NCBI GenBank assembly: GCA_035524315.1
Contig: DATKPD010000018.1
Location: 1 to 13,005 of the forward strand
Origin: BOG-938 sp035524315
GTDB taxonomy: Bacteria; Pseudomonadota; Alphaproteobacteria; Caulobacterales; Caulobacteraceae
Direction: 5' to 3'
DNA: 13,005 nt
The notes beneath the pieces are model-generated. The model was not told the DNA's origin. It searched no databases and worked only from the letters and a program-made list of their open reading frames with translations. Within the stretch, counting starts at the first letter, position 1, and each line of letters starts with the position of its first letter. Of the stretch, positions 6,649-13,005 are shown piece by piece. Both the position numbers and the translations under genes were made by a program.

Positions 6649-7920
6649 CTAATTGTCAGGTTCGCTGACGTAGAATGTCGCAGTATTTCCGATCGCCGTC
6701 GACACGCCGGTAACCGAACGATTGGCGGTATTCATGGTTACGGTGGAGGTTGCCGCCACGGCTGTGCTGTTGTTCTGCCGGTTGGTCACGGTCATACGGT
6801 TGGCGCAGGTCGAACAGGCGTAGCCGGTCACCGCGTTGCCCATGGCGATAGCCGTGGAGGACGCGTCGTACCCCAGGCCGCCCGTGCCGCTGAAGCTGGA
6901 GGTCACCTCGACCCCGCCGCCGGAATTGTTCTGAGTGTTGTCCAGCGTCAGATCCCCGTTGAGGTTGCCCGCCACCACCGAGTTGCCGACGCCGCTCGCG
7001 GTGGCCGAGCCTGAGCCGAACTCGTAGGCGGTCGCGTCGGTCTGGCCGTGGATAAAAGCGGTGTTGGTCTGATTGATCGTCGCGCCCATCGGATTGTTTT
7101 CGTTGTAGGCCGAGATGTTGTTGCCGATGGCGTTCGACGAGGCGGCGATGGTCTGGCCGTTGCCGGCGTTCACGAACTGGGCCGCCTGAGTGTACTGGCC
7201 CGTGTTGGTCTGGTTCAGCGTGACCGCCGTGGTCGCACCCGCGCTGTTGTTGACGGTCACGTTGTTCCCCATCGCCACGGACGAGAAGGTCGAGGTGTCC
7301 GCGCCGGTGTAGTTGACCACCGCCCCGCCATTGGCCTGGACGATCGCCTGGTTGGTCTGGTCCGACTGCATTGTGGCCGAGCCGCCGACCGTGGCGATCT
7401 CCTGCGAATTGCCCAGGGCCTGTACGCTGTGGCTGATGTCGGCGGCCAGGCCGTTGGTCGCGTTGATCTGGCTTTCGGCGTCTACCGTCGCGCCGGCCGC
7501 GGTGGTCTGCGTCAGATGGCCGGTCAGGTCGGCGTACCCGAGACTGTCGTTCTGGCCGGTGTTGCCGGTCGCCGAGGTGGTGATCACGGCCGAGCCTGCG
7601 GCGCCCCCGTCGGCGACGTTGAGCACTGCGTTGGCGGTGACGTTGGCGTTTGACGTCTGCACCGACTGCACGTCCATCGAGCCCGACTGCACCTGAGCCG
7701 AATAGCCGTTGGCGCCGCCCGAGGTGGTTTCGGTGGTCTGGTCAGCCGTGACGACGTTCAGCGTCTGGTTGGACGTGACGTCGGCGTTCTGGGTCTGCTG
7801 GTTGTCGACCGAACTCTGCTGGAAGGTCTGGCTAGTAGCGGCCGCGGGCCACAGCCCCGTCGCGATTAACGTCCCAGCGAGAAGGATTGTCGCGCGTCTG
7901 ACCATTGTTGCTGTCCACAT
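6649..7920 (-). CDS. hfaD: Holdfast anchor protein HfaD
   Basis: A 423-residue exported, Asn/Thr/Gln/Ser/Gly-rich protein, the third gene of the hfa cluster. In Caulobacter crescentus HfaD is a polar outer-surface protein that, with HfaA, ties the holdfast polysaccharide to the cell, and its export and stability depend on HfaB. Residues 1-31 are a signal peptide (MVRR, hydrophobic core, AAATSQ). The mature part is built of repeats: a Gly-Asn pair recurs at residues 119, 170, 218, 266, 312, 361 and 411, each except the last followed 18-21 residues later by a QTN/QNN/QTT motif. This is a beta-arc or amyloid-like design. C369 and C372 are the only cysteines. The start is uncertain: ATG at 7920 or at 7905 (MVRR), neither with a good ribosome-binding site; both overlap hfaB, which suggests coupled translation. 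Identification rests on composition, gene order and the HfaB neighbour. Confidence 0.87.
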   Translation of the reverse strand: MWTATMVRRATILLAGTLIATGLWPAAATSQTFQQSSVDNQQTQNADVTSNQTLNVVTADQTTETTSGGANGYSAQVQSGSMDVQSVQTSNANVTANAVLNVADGGAAGSAVITTSATGNTGQNDSLGYADLTGHLTQTTAAGATVDAESQINATNGLAADISHSVQALGNSQEIATVGGSATMQSDQTNQAIVQANGGAVVNYTGADTSTFSSVAMGNNVTVNNSAGATTAVTLNQTNTGQYTQAAQFVNAGNGQTIAASSNAIGNNISAYNENNPMGATINQTNTAFIHGQTDATAYEFGSGSATASGVGNSVVAGNLNGDLTLDNTQNNSGGGVEVTSSFSGTGGLGYDASSTAIAMGNAVTGYACSTCANRMTVTNRQNNSTAVAATSTVTMNTANRSVTGVSTAIGNTATFYVSEPDN

Positions 7921-8851
7921 TGTTATAGGCCGGGGTGTAACCGCCCGTCAGGCCTGTGGTGCTCTCCAGCGGGTCCGACTGCAGGCACACCTGCGGTCCC
8001 GGCGCGCCGTAGAGATTGGCCATCATCTCCAGCACCGCCCGCTCGATCACGGCGCGCACGCCGAGCTGCAAGGGCTCCAGGGCGCCTTCCCCGGCCGAGA
8101 TGTCGAAGGTGTTGCCGCCGAGCACATCGAACAGCCCCACGCCCACTTGCCGGCCGATGATCTGCTTCTGGTATGAGATCACGTCGACCACTTCGAGCGA
8201 GCGGGTGTTCACCAGGCGCAGGTCCAGGCCGATGTTCATCACGAACAGATTGCCCGTAAGGGTGCCGCCGAATCCCGTGCCACTGGTGCGCGCGCCGTCG
8301 AACTGGGCGCCCGAGGAGCGGATGTTGAAGTTCAGCTCGGTAATGCCGCCCACCAGATAGAAATCCGACCCCGGCACCTGGCCGGCGTGGATCTTGCGGT
8401 AGTCGACCGGCGCCTGGGGCGCGGGACCGGGCTGGTCGGAGATCAGCTTGTTGTTGGCGTATTTCAGTTCCAGCTCAGACACGCTGGTGTCGTAACGCTC
8501 GACCAGCGGGGCCCCGGCCTTGGCCAGGGCGGACATCGCCATCAACGAGGCGCCCTGGGTCAGCTTGCGGCCCGAGCCGTCGGATTCCTCTTTGCCGGTG
8601 TAGTCGGCGATGCGCCCGACCGCGATGCGCGGGGCGGCCAGGCCGCGCTGGCGTGCGTATTCGCCCAGGCATACCAGGGCGGCGGAGTAGGGGGTTGGGT
8701 TGGCGGTGACCGGCGCGTTGCCGATCGGGGCTGCGTAATGGCCGCCCGGCCCGGCGGTGGGCGAAACGCAGCCCGATACGACCAAGGCGCCGGCGGCGGC
8801 CAGGGCGGGGACGCGCTGGAGAATCGACAGGGTCGAACCCTTATTGGGCAT
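7832..8851 (-). CDS. hfaB: Holdfast anchor secretion lipoprotein HfaB (CsgG-like)
   Basis: A 339-residue outer-membrane lipoprotein. The signal peptide ends in a lipobox VSGC with lipidated C28. The CsgG-like domain spans about residues 50-295, including PRIAVGRIADYTGKEE, the ADYTG-type turn typical of the family, SDFYLVGGITELNFNI and LRLVNTRSLEVVDVISYQKQI. In curli systems CsgG forms the nonameric export pore; HfaB is needed for export and stability of HfaA and HfaD. A hydrophilic tail follows (about 295-339) rich in Asn, Asp, Arg and Gly. The ATG lies inside the last codons of hfaA (11-bp overlap), and its own last 30 codons overlap the hfaD start. Both junctions point to one polycistronic unit. 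Confidence 0.93.
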   Translation of the reverse strand: MPNKGSTLSILQRVPALAAAGALVVSGCVSPTAGPGGHYAAPIGNAPVTANPTPYSAALVCLGEYARQRGLAAPRIAVGRIADYTGKEESDGSGRKLTQGASLMAMSALAKAGAPLVERYDTSVSELELKYANNKLISDQPGPAPQAPVDYRKIHAGQVPGSDFYLVGGITELNFNIRSSGAQFDGARTSGTGFGGTLTGNLFVMNIGLDLRLVNTRSLEVVDVISYQKQIIGRQVGVGLFDVLGGNTFDISAGEGALEPLQLGVRAVIERAVLEMMANLYGAPGPQVCLQSDPLESTTGLTGGYTPAYNNVDSNNGQTRDNPSRWDVNRDGAVARGRY

Positions 8852-9281
8852 TGCCGACGCCCCCGCTGACCGAGCTTGAGGCCGTGACCTGGCCGGTGTT
8901 GGTTTGATGCGAATTGACGATCACGGTGTTGTAATTGCCCGTGGTCACCACGGTCAGGTTGTTGCCGATGGCGGTCGCGCCCGCGCCCACGCCGGTGGCG
9001 GACGATCCGGCCCCGCCGGTGGTCGAGGTCGAGAACACGCTGCCGCCCGTGGGCGACAGGACCTGTCCGCCCGCGATCACCAGATTGCCGTTAGCGTCGC
9101 GCATCGACACGTTGATCGGCTGATTCTCCGACCCCGCGCTTCGCCCATAGCCGGCATTATATGTGGAGGAACTGGCCGACATTGTCTGCGCGTCGGCCGC
9201 GCCGGCCAGGCCCAAGGCGATGGCCGCGGCCCCGCACGCGGTCAAGCGCCGAACGGCTAACCAGGTCGGGCAGGGGGCCAT
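8841..9281 (-). CDS. hfaA: Holdfast anchor protein HfaA
   Basis: A 146-residue exported protein, first gene of the hfa cluster. Residues 1-31 are a signal peptide cut after ADA. The mature protein is Ser/Thr/Gly/Asn-rich, with the segment NQPINVSMRDANGNLVIAGG at 53-72 that is characteristic of the family, then one copy of the unit also found in HfaD: ATAIGNNLTVV at 102-112 and HQTNTGQV at 125-132. In C. crescentus HfaA is a surface-attached, SDS-resistant, amyloid-like adhesin component. The ATG at 9281 was chosen because GGAG (9291-9288) stands 6 bases upstream and a signal peptide follows at once; the frame is open to 9485 but that part is not protein-like. It is divergent from the rhomboid gene with a 181-bp shared upstream region. 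Confidence 0.9.
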   Translation of the reverse strand: MAPCPTWLAVRRLTACGAAAIALGLAGAADAQTMSASSSTYNAGYGRSAGSENQPINVSMRDANGNLVIAGGQVLSPTGGSVFSTSTTGGAGSSATGVGAGATAIGNNLTVVTTGNYNTVIVNSHQTNTGQVTASSSVSGGVGNAQ

Positions 9282-9462
9282 CGGCGACTCCGTCAGGCGC
9301 AAGCGACGGTCGCCGTGACGATCGTCCCAAAAAGACACATGGCCAGTCCTAGGCCCAACACATCGCGAATTGGTTAATAGGTCCGGTCGTAAATGCAGGA
9401 CGAGCGGGCGAGCAGCGGCGAATTCAATCGGGTTCGCGGGTTCCGGATCAAGGCGGCGATCG

Positions 9463-10143
9463 ATGCGAGAGACCAATGAAATCAACGAGCCGCCGCTGAA
9501 GGGGCCCTGGCCCGCATGGGCCTTGGCCGCGGTGATTCTCGGCTCCTATCTCGTTCAGACCTTGTGTTTCGCCAGCGTCGACCAAGCCGCGGGCGCTTTC
9601 GGCCTGGCAGTGAGCGATCTGGGGCGGGGGCGGACGTTCACCCTGGTCACCTGCCTGTTCGTGCATGGGGGATGGGCCCATGCCGGGATGAATGCGGCCG
9701 GGGCCCTGGCGTTCGGCGCGCCGGTGGCGCGGCTGCTGGGCAAGGGGGTGAAGGGCGCGGCGTCCTTCGCCCTGTTTTATATCGTCTGCGGCGTGCTGGC
9801 TGGCCTCGGCTACGCCGCCGTCAGTCCGCACAGCCAGGCGGTCCTCATAGGGGCCTCGGGCGCGGTGTCGGGCCTGTTCGGGGCCGCCTCGCGCCTGATG
9901 GAGCACAGGCCGCGGCTGTCGCCCTTCGCCAGCCGATTCGTTGTCGGCTCGGCCGCGGCGTGGCTCGTGGTCAACCTGGCCATGGGCCTGTCAGGCCTCG
10001 CGCCGGGCCTCGGCGTCACGCCGATCGCCTGGCAGGCGCACCTGTTCGGCTACGCCGCCGGCCTGCTGCTGATCGGCCCCTGGTCCCATCTGCTCGGGCC
10101 CCGCCAGCCCTCGCGCGACCAAGCGCCTGAAGAGTTGATCTGA
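9463..10143 (+). CDS. Rhomboid family intramembrane serine protease
   Basis: A 226-residue inner-membrane protein with about six membrane helices (roughly 18-38, 60-66 plus the following loop, 75-92, 98-121, 127-145, 156-178 and 188-207). The catalytic dyad is visible: S132 in GASGAVSG and H193 in WQAHLFGYAAG. The upstream HGGWAHAGMN segment provides H68, H73 and N77, matching the oxyanion-site histidine and asparagine of rhomboids. Such enzymes cut membrane proteins within or next to the membrane; its substrate is unknown. The ATG at 9463 with AGGCGG at 9451-9456 was preferred over an earlier in-frame ATG at 9370, whose extra 31 residues are Arg/Ser-rich and lie in the region shared with hfaA. 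The neighbour downstream is the CBS gene after 93 bp. Confidence 0.9.
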   Translation: MRETNEINEPPLKGPWPAWALAAVILGSYLVQTLCFASVDQAAGAFGLAVSDLGRGRTFTLVTCLFVHGGWAHAGMNAAGALAFGAPVARLLGKGVKGAASFALFYIVCGVLAGLGYAAVSPHSQAVLIGASGAVSGLFGAASRLMEHRPRLSPFASRFVVGSAAAWLVVNLAMGLSGLAPGLGVTPIAWQAHLFGYAAGLLLIGPWSHLLGPRQPSRDQAPEELI

Positions 10144-10236
10144 GTGCGCCCCGCCTAGGGTCGCCAAGACCGTTTCCAATGCGGCCGGATGGGTGCAGAC
10201 TGCCTCAAATAACAAAAATCTCAGGAGGAACTTGGT

Positions 10237-10668
10237 ATGCTTGTTTCCCAGATTTTGAACGGCAAAGGCGCGCAGGTGTTCTCCTGTTCGCCGCACGAGA
10301 CCTTGGCCGCGGCCGCCCAGCAACTCGCCGAACACCGCATCGGCGCCATGGTGGTGATGGACGACAAGGGCCAGGTGACCGGCATCATCTCCGAGCGCGA
10401 TATCGTCCGCGCCGTGGCCGGCGCCGGCGCGCGGGCCCTGTCCTCGCCGGTGCAAAGCTTCATGAGTCGCGGCATCATCTATGCCGAGCCCCGCGAGACG
10501 GTGGACACCTTGCTGTCTCGCATGACCGACCGCCGCATCCGCCACCTGCCGGTGTGCCACAACGGTCATTTGATGGGGGTGGTGTCGATCGGCGACCTGG
10601 TCAAGGCCAAGATCGCCGAAGCGGAGGCCGAGGCCGAGGGGCTGAAGGCCTACATTACGCAAGGCTGA
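10237..10668 (+). CDS. Two-CBS-domain protein
   Basis: A 143-residue soluble protein made only of a CBS pair. CBS1 spans about residues 8-62 (ETLAAAAQQL, then GIISERDIVRAV), and CBS2 about 75-128 (FMSRGIIYAE, RHLPV, GVVSIGDLVK), followed by a Glu/Ala-rich helix with KAYITQG at the end. CBS pairs bind adenosine nucleotides or NAD-type ligands at the interface between domains and usually regulate a partner. No partner domain is fused, so its target is unknown. An excellent ribosome-binding site AGGAGG (10223-10228) supports the ATG at 10237. It converges on the Rrf2 gene with 19 bp between stops. Confidence 0.9.
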   Translation: MLVSQILNGKGAQVFSCSPHETLAAAAQQLAEHRIGAMVVMDDKGQVTGIISERDIVRAVAGAGARALSSPVQSFMSRGIIYAEPRETVDTLLSRMTDRRIRHLPVCHNGHLMGVVSIGDLVKAKIAEAEAEAEGLKAYITQG

Positions 10669-10687
10669 GGGCCGGGCCCTCGGGCGT

Positions 10688-11143
10688 TCACGCGCCGAGG
10701 CTGAGAATCGCCTCGGTGCGGGCGCCGCTCGAATCGTCCACGGCGTGCTGCAGGCTGTAGCCTTCCAAAATGGCGGCGGTCGCGTCGCGCGCCTGGCGCA
10801 GGGCCGGGCGCAGCGCGCAGGTGTCGAGATCGGGGCAGTCGTCGCATTTGCGGAAGGCGGTCTGGCTGACGCAGGGCGCCAGCGCCAAAGGCCCGTCGAT
10901 CACCCGGATCACGTCGGCGAAGCTGATCTGCGGGGCAGGGCGGGCCAAGACATAGCCGCCGAACTTGCCCCGCCGACTGAGAATCAGCCCCCTGCGCGAC
11001 AATTCCAGCAGAATCGCCTCCAGGAATTTGCGCGGGGCGTCGGCCCGTGCGGCCAATTCAGCGGCGGTGAGCTGCTGTTCGGGCCCAGCCCGGGCCAATT
11101 CGACGAGGGCCCGAAGGCCATAGCGGACTTTCTGCGAGAGCAT
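10688..11143 (-). CDS. Rrf2 family transcriptional regulator with a four-cysteine cluster
   Basis: A 151-residue DNA-binding protein. The winged helix lies in residues 1-70, with the family-typical LEAILLELSRRGLILSRRGKFGGYVLARP run covering recognition helix and wing (positions 41-69). Cysteines occur at 91, 100, 103 and 109 (C-X8-C-X2-C-X5-C), in the place where IscR and NsrR carry their three iron-sulfur ligands, but with different spacing and one extra residue. It is probably a redox, iron-sulfur or cysteine-responsive regulator; the target genes are not visible here. AGGA about 8 bases upstream of the ATG at 11143 supports the start. It is divergent from the rRNA operon and convergent with the CBS gene. 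Confidence 0.9.
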   Translation of the reverse strand: MLSQKVRYGLRALVELARAGPEQQLTAAELAARADAPRKFLEAILLELSRRGLILSRRGKFGGYVLARPAPQISFADVIRVIDGPLALAPCVSQTAFRKCDDCPDLDTCALRPALRQARDATAAILEGYSLQHAVDDSSGARTEAILSLGA

Positions 11144-11166
11144 GGCTCATCCTACTTTCCCTTTAG

Positions 11167-11195
11167 GCATTAGGGGGCCTGCAGAAATGTCGCAA
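11167..11195 (-). promoter_or_regulatory. Possible promoter of the Rrf2 gene
   Basis: On the minus strand TTGCGA (11195-11190) and TAATGC (11172-11167) are separated by 17 bp, 24 bp before the start codon. The -10 match is poor; the position and the -35 are the only support. Confidence 0.25.
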
Positions 11196-11233
11196 GGGCG
11201 GGCCAGGTTGGACGACTTTCTCGTCGAAGACCG

Positions 11234-11262
11234 TTGACAGGCCCAGGCTCAGCGCATAGAAA
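11234..11262 (+). promoter_or_regulatory. Candidate rRNA promoter P1
   Basis: A perfect -35 hexamer TTGACA (11234-11239), a 17-bp spacer and TAGAAA (11257-11262, 4 of 6 consensus positions). It would start about 510 bases before mature 16S. Confidence 0.45.
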
Positions 11263-11326
11263 CCGCGCCTCCGACGGGATTGCCCGCCGGCGACGACGAT
11301 CTCGCTGAAGTTCTTAGAAATTCAGC

Positions 11327-11355
11327 TTGATTTTTTGGCGCCGATTGGTCATATT
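11327..11355 (+). promoter_or_regulatory. Candidate rRNA promoter P2
   Basis: TTGATT (11327-11332), a 17-bp spacer and CATATT (11350-11355), preceded by an AT-rich stretch that could serve as an UP element and followed by a C-rich discriminator. Confidence 0.4.
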
Positions 11356-11474
11356 CCGCCACCTCAATCGAATCGCACAGGACTTGCGAGGGAAGCCCCT
11401 CTGGGCCCCTGGGTGATTTTTTGTTCTCAAAAACGGCCTCGGCCGGGTTCGAGAAGAAAGCTTGAAAAGGCCGA

Positions 11475-11503
11475 TTGACACGGAAAACCGGGGCGACTAG
11501 ATA
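11475..11503 (+). promoter_or_regulatory. Candidate rRNA promoter P3 (proximal)
   Basis: A perfect -35 TTGACA (11475-11480), a 17-bp spacer and TAGATA (11498-11503), preceded by the A-rich GAGAAGAAAGCTTGAAAAGG. Its position just upstream of boxB/boxA makes it the most likely main rRNA promoter. Confidence 0.6.
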
Positions 11504-11539
11504 GCCGCCTCCGCCGACACCGGGCGCTAAACGGTGGGG

Positions 11540-11552
11540 CCGGCCAAGCCGG
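11540..11552 (+). promoter_or_regulatory. boxB-like hairpin of the rRNA leader
   Basis: CCGGC (11540-11544) pairs with GCCGG (11548-11552) around a 3-base loop, 3 bases before boxA. The order hairpin then boxA is that of rRNA antitermination (Nus) sites. Confidence 0.5.
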
Positions 11553-11555
11553 TTC

Positions 11556-11567
11556 GGGTCTTTGACA
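11556..11567 (+). promoter_or_regulatory. boxA antitermination signal
   Basis: GGGTCTTTGACA closely resembles the E. coli rRNA boxA (TGCTCTTTAACA), the NusB/NusE binding site that lets RNA polymerase read through the long untranslated rRNA operon. It lies about 210 bases before 16S, in the leader. Confidence 0.7.
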
Positions 11568-11609
11568 TCGTTGATTTGGAAAGAGAAACGCAGGCGGCGG
11601 CGCTCTGGC

Positions 11610-11629
11610 GATGATCCTTCGGGATCATC
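11610..11629 (+). other. Leader hairpin with UUCG tetraloop (distal)
   Basis: A perfect 8-bp stem, GATGATCC with GGATCATC, closed by C(TTCG)G, the very stable UUCG tetraloop. It lies in the 16S leader RNA, and has no T-tract, so it is not a terminator; a role in leader folding or processing is likely. Confidence 0.65.
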
Positions 11630-11736
11630 TTGACGCTGACAAATGCGGTCTCTTGAAAGACACCATGAAATAACGGTTCCGGCTTGCCGGGATCGATATC
11701 GAATGGGAACTCGTCAATAGACTACGCAGACAACGC

Positions 11737-11757
11737 CCACGGTCTTCGGACCTGTGG
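11737..11757 (+). other. Leader hairpin with UUCG tetraloop (proximal)
   Basis: CCACGGTC pairs with GACC-GTGG, with one bulged T at 11753, again closed by C(TTCG)G. It ends 22 bases before the mature 16S 5' end and probably belongs to the pre-16S processing structure. Confidence 0.55.
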
Positions 11758-11779
11758 AAACGAAGTCAGAACGTCAACT

Positions 11780-13005
<1,226 letters not shown>

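Larger units (their letters stand above)
11144..11779. other. Gene-free region between the Rrf2 gene and 16S rRNA
   Basis: About 640 bp with no believable protein gene on either strand. It holds the possible Rrf2 promoter on the minus strand and, on the plus strand, three possible rRNA promoters, AT-rich stretches upstream of them (11305-11326, 11415-11437 and 11450-11474) that could be UP elements, antitermination signals at 11540-11567, and two UUCG-capped hairpins. A GAATC site (CcrM methylation target, GANTC) lies at 11370-11374, just after the second promoter. Confidence 0.8.

Noticed and set aside
4442..6652. A 736-codon open frame on the plus strand
   Set aside because: It is exactly antisense to the M16 protease, has a His/Gly/Arg-rich composition without domains, and arises from high GC at codon positions.
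9370..9395. TTGGTT and a nearby TTAA as a promoter or CtrA box for hfaA or the rhomboid gene
   Set aside because: Spacing to any -10 is wrong (14 bp) and the second TTAA half of a CtrA site is missing at the required 7-bp distance.
9282..9485. N-terminal extension of HfaA up to 9485
   Set aside because: The extra residues are not signal-like, lie in the shared upstream region, and the ATG at 9281 has a ribosome-binding site followed directly by a signal peptide.
10667..10681. GC-rich inverted repeat between the CBS and Rrf2 genes as a terminator
   Set aside because: A stable version leaves only a 5-bp stem and there is no T-tract on either strand.
11388..11422. GAGGG/CCCTC hairpin followed by six T as a terminator inside the rRNA leader
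   Set aside because: The stem is only 5 bp and about 15 bases separate it from the T run, so it does not meet the usual terminator form.

Overview
The window looks like chromosomal DNA of a stalk- and holdfast-forming alphaproteobacterium of the Caulobacteraceae, most probably Caulobacter. Three signs agree: a 16S rRNA 5' part with the short V3 helix typical of Alphaproteobacteria, a complete hfaA-hfaB-hfaD holdfast-anchor cluster, and GC-rich coding DNA with small alphaproteobacterial families (DUF3126, PAS_5-type). No insertion sequence, phage gene, CRISPR array or tRNA is visible. Most of the window is ordinary core genome.

Left part (1-2590). The 3' end of an unrecognised gene is followed by a DUF3126 gene. 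This converges on a PhoH-family ATPase gene across a strong shared hairpin terminator. Upstream of phoH, on its own strand, lie a second intrinsic terminator and a possible 57-codon leader ORF whose stop overlaps the phoH start (ATGA), which resembles an attenuator. A gamma-carbonic-anhydrase-like gene runs the other way, and its stop codon overlaps that of a convergent PAS-domain gene.

Middle (2696-9281). A secreted or lipid-anchored Cys-rich, Gly/Ser-rich protein of unknown function converges on a 969-residue periplasmic M16 metalloprotease gene. Upstream of the protease, on the same strand, is the holdfast-anchor cluster, read hfaA, hfaB, hfaD, protease. HfaB is a CsgG-like outer-membrane lipoprotein. 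HfaA and HfaD are its exported surface partners, and they visibly share a sequence unit that occurs once in HfaA and about seven times in HfaD with a period near 48 residues. hfaA/hfaB and hfaB/hfaD overlap, so translation is probably coupled. The protease follows hfaD by 77 bp with no clear terminator, so it may be part of the same transcript.

Right part (9463-13005). A rhomboid protease gene is divergent from hfaA. It is followed by a two-CBS-domain protein and a convergent Rrf2-type regulator gene with a four-cysteine cluster. About 640 bp without a gene then lead into 16S rRNA. This stretch holds three possible tandem promoters with 17-bp spacers, a boxB-like hairpin directly before a boxA (antitermination signals), and two hairpins capped by UUCG tetraloops. 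The 16S gene runs off the window edge.

No clearly new system was found. The best leads are the phoH leader, the HfaA/HfaD shared repeat, the unknown Cys-rich exported protein, and the protease attached to the holdfast cluster.
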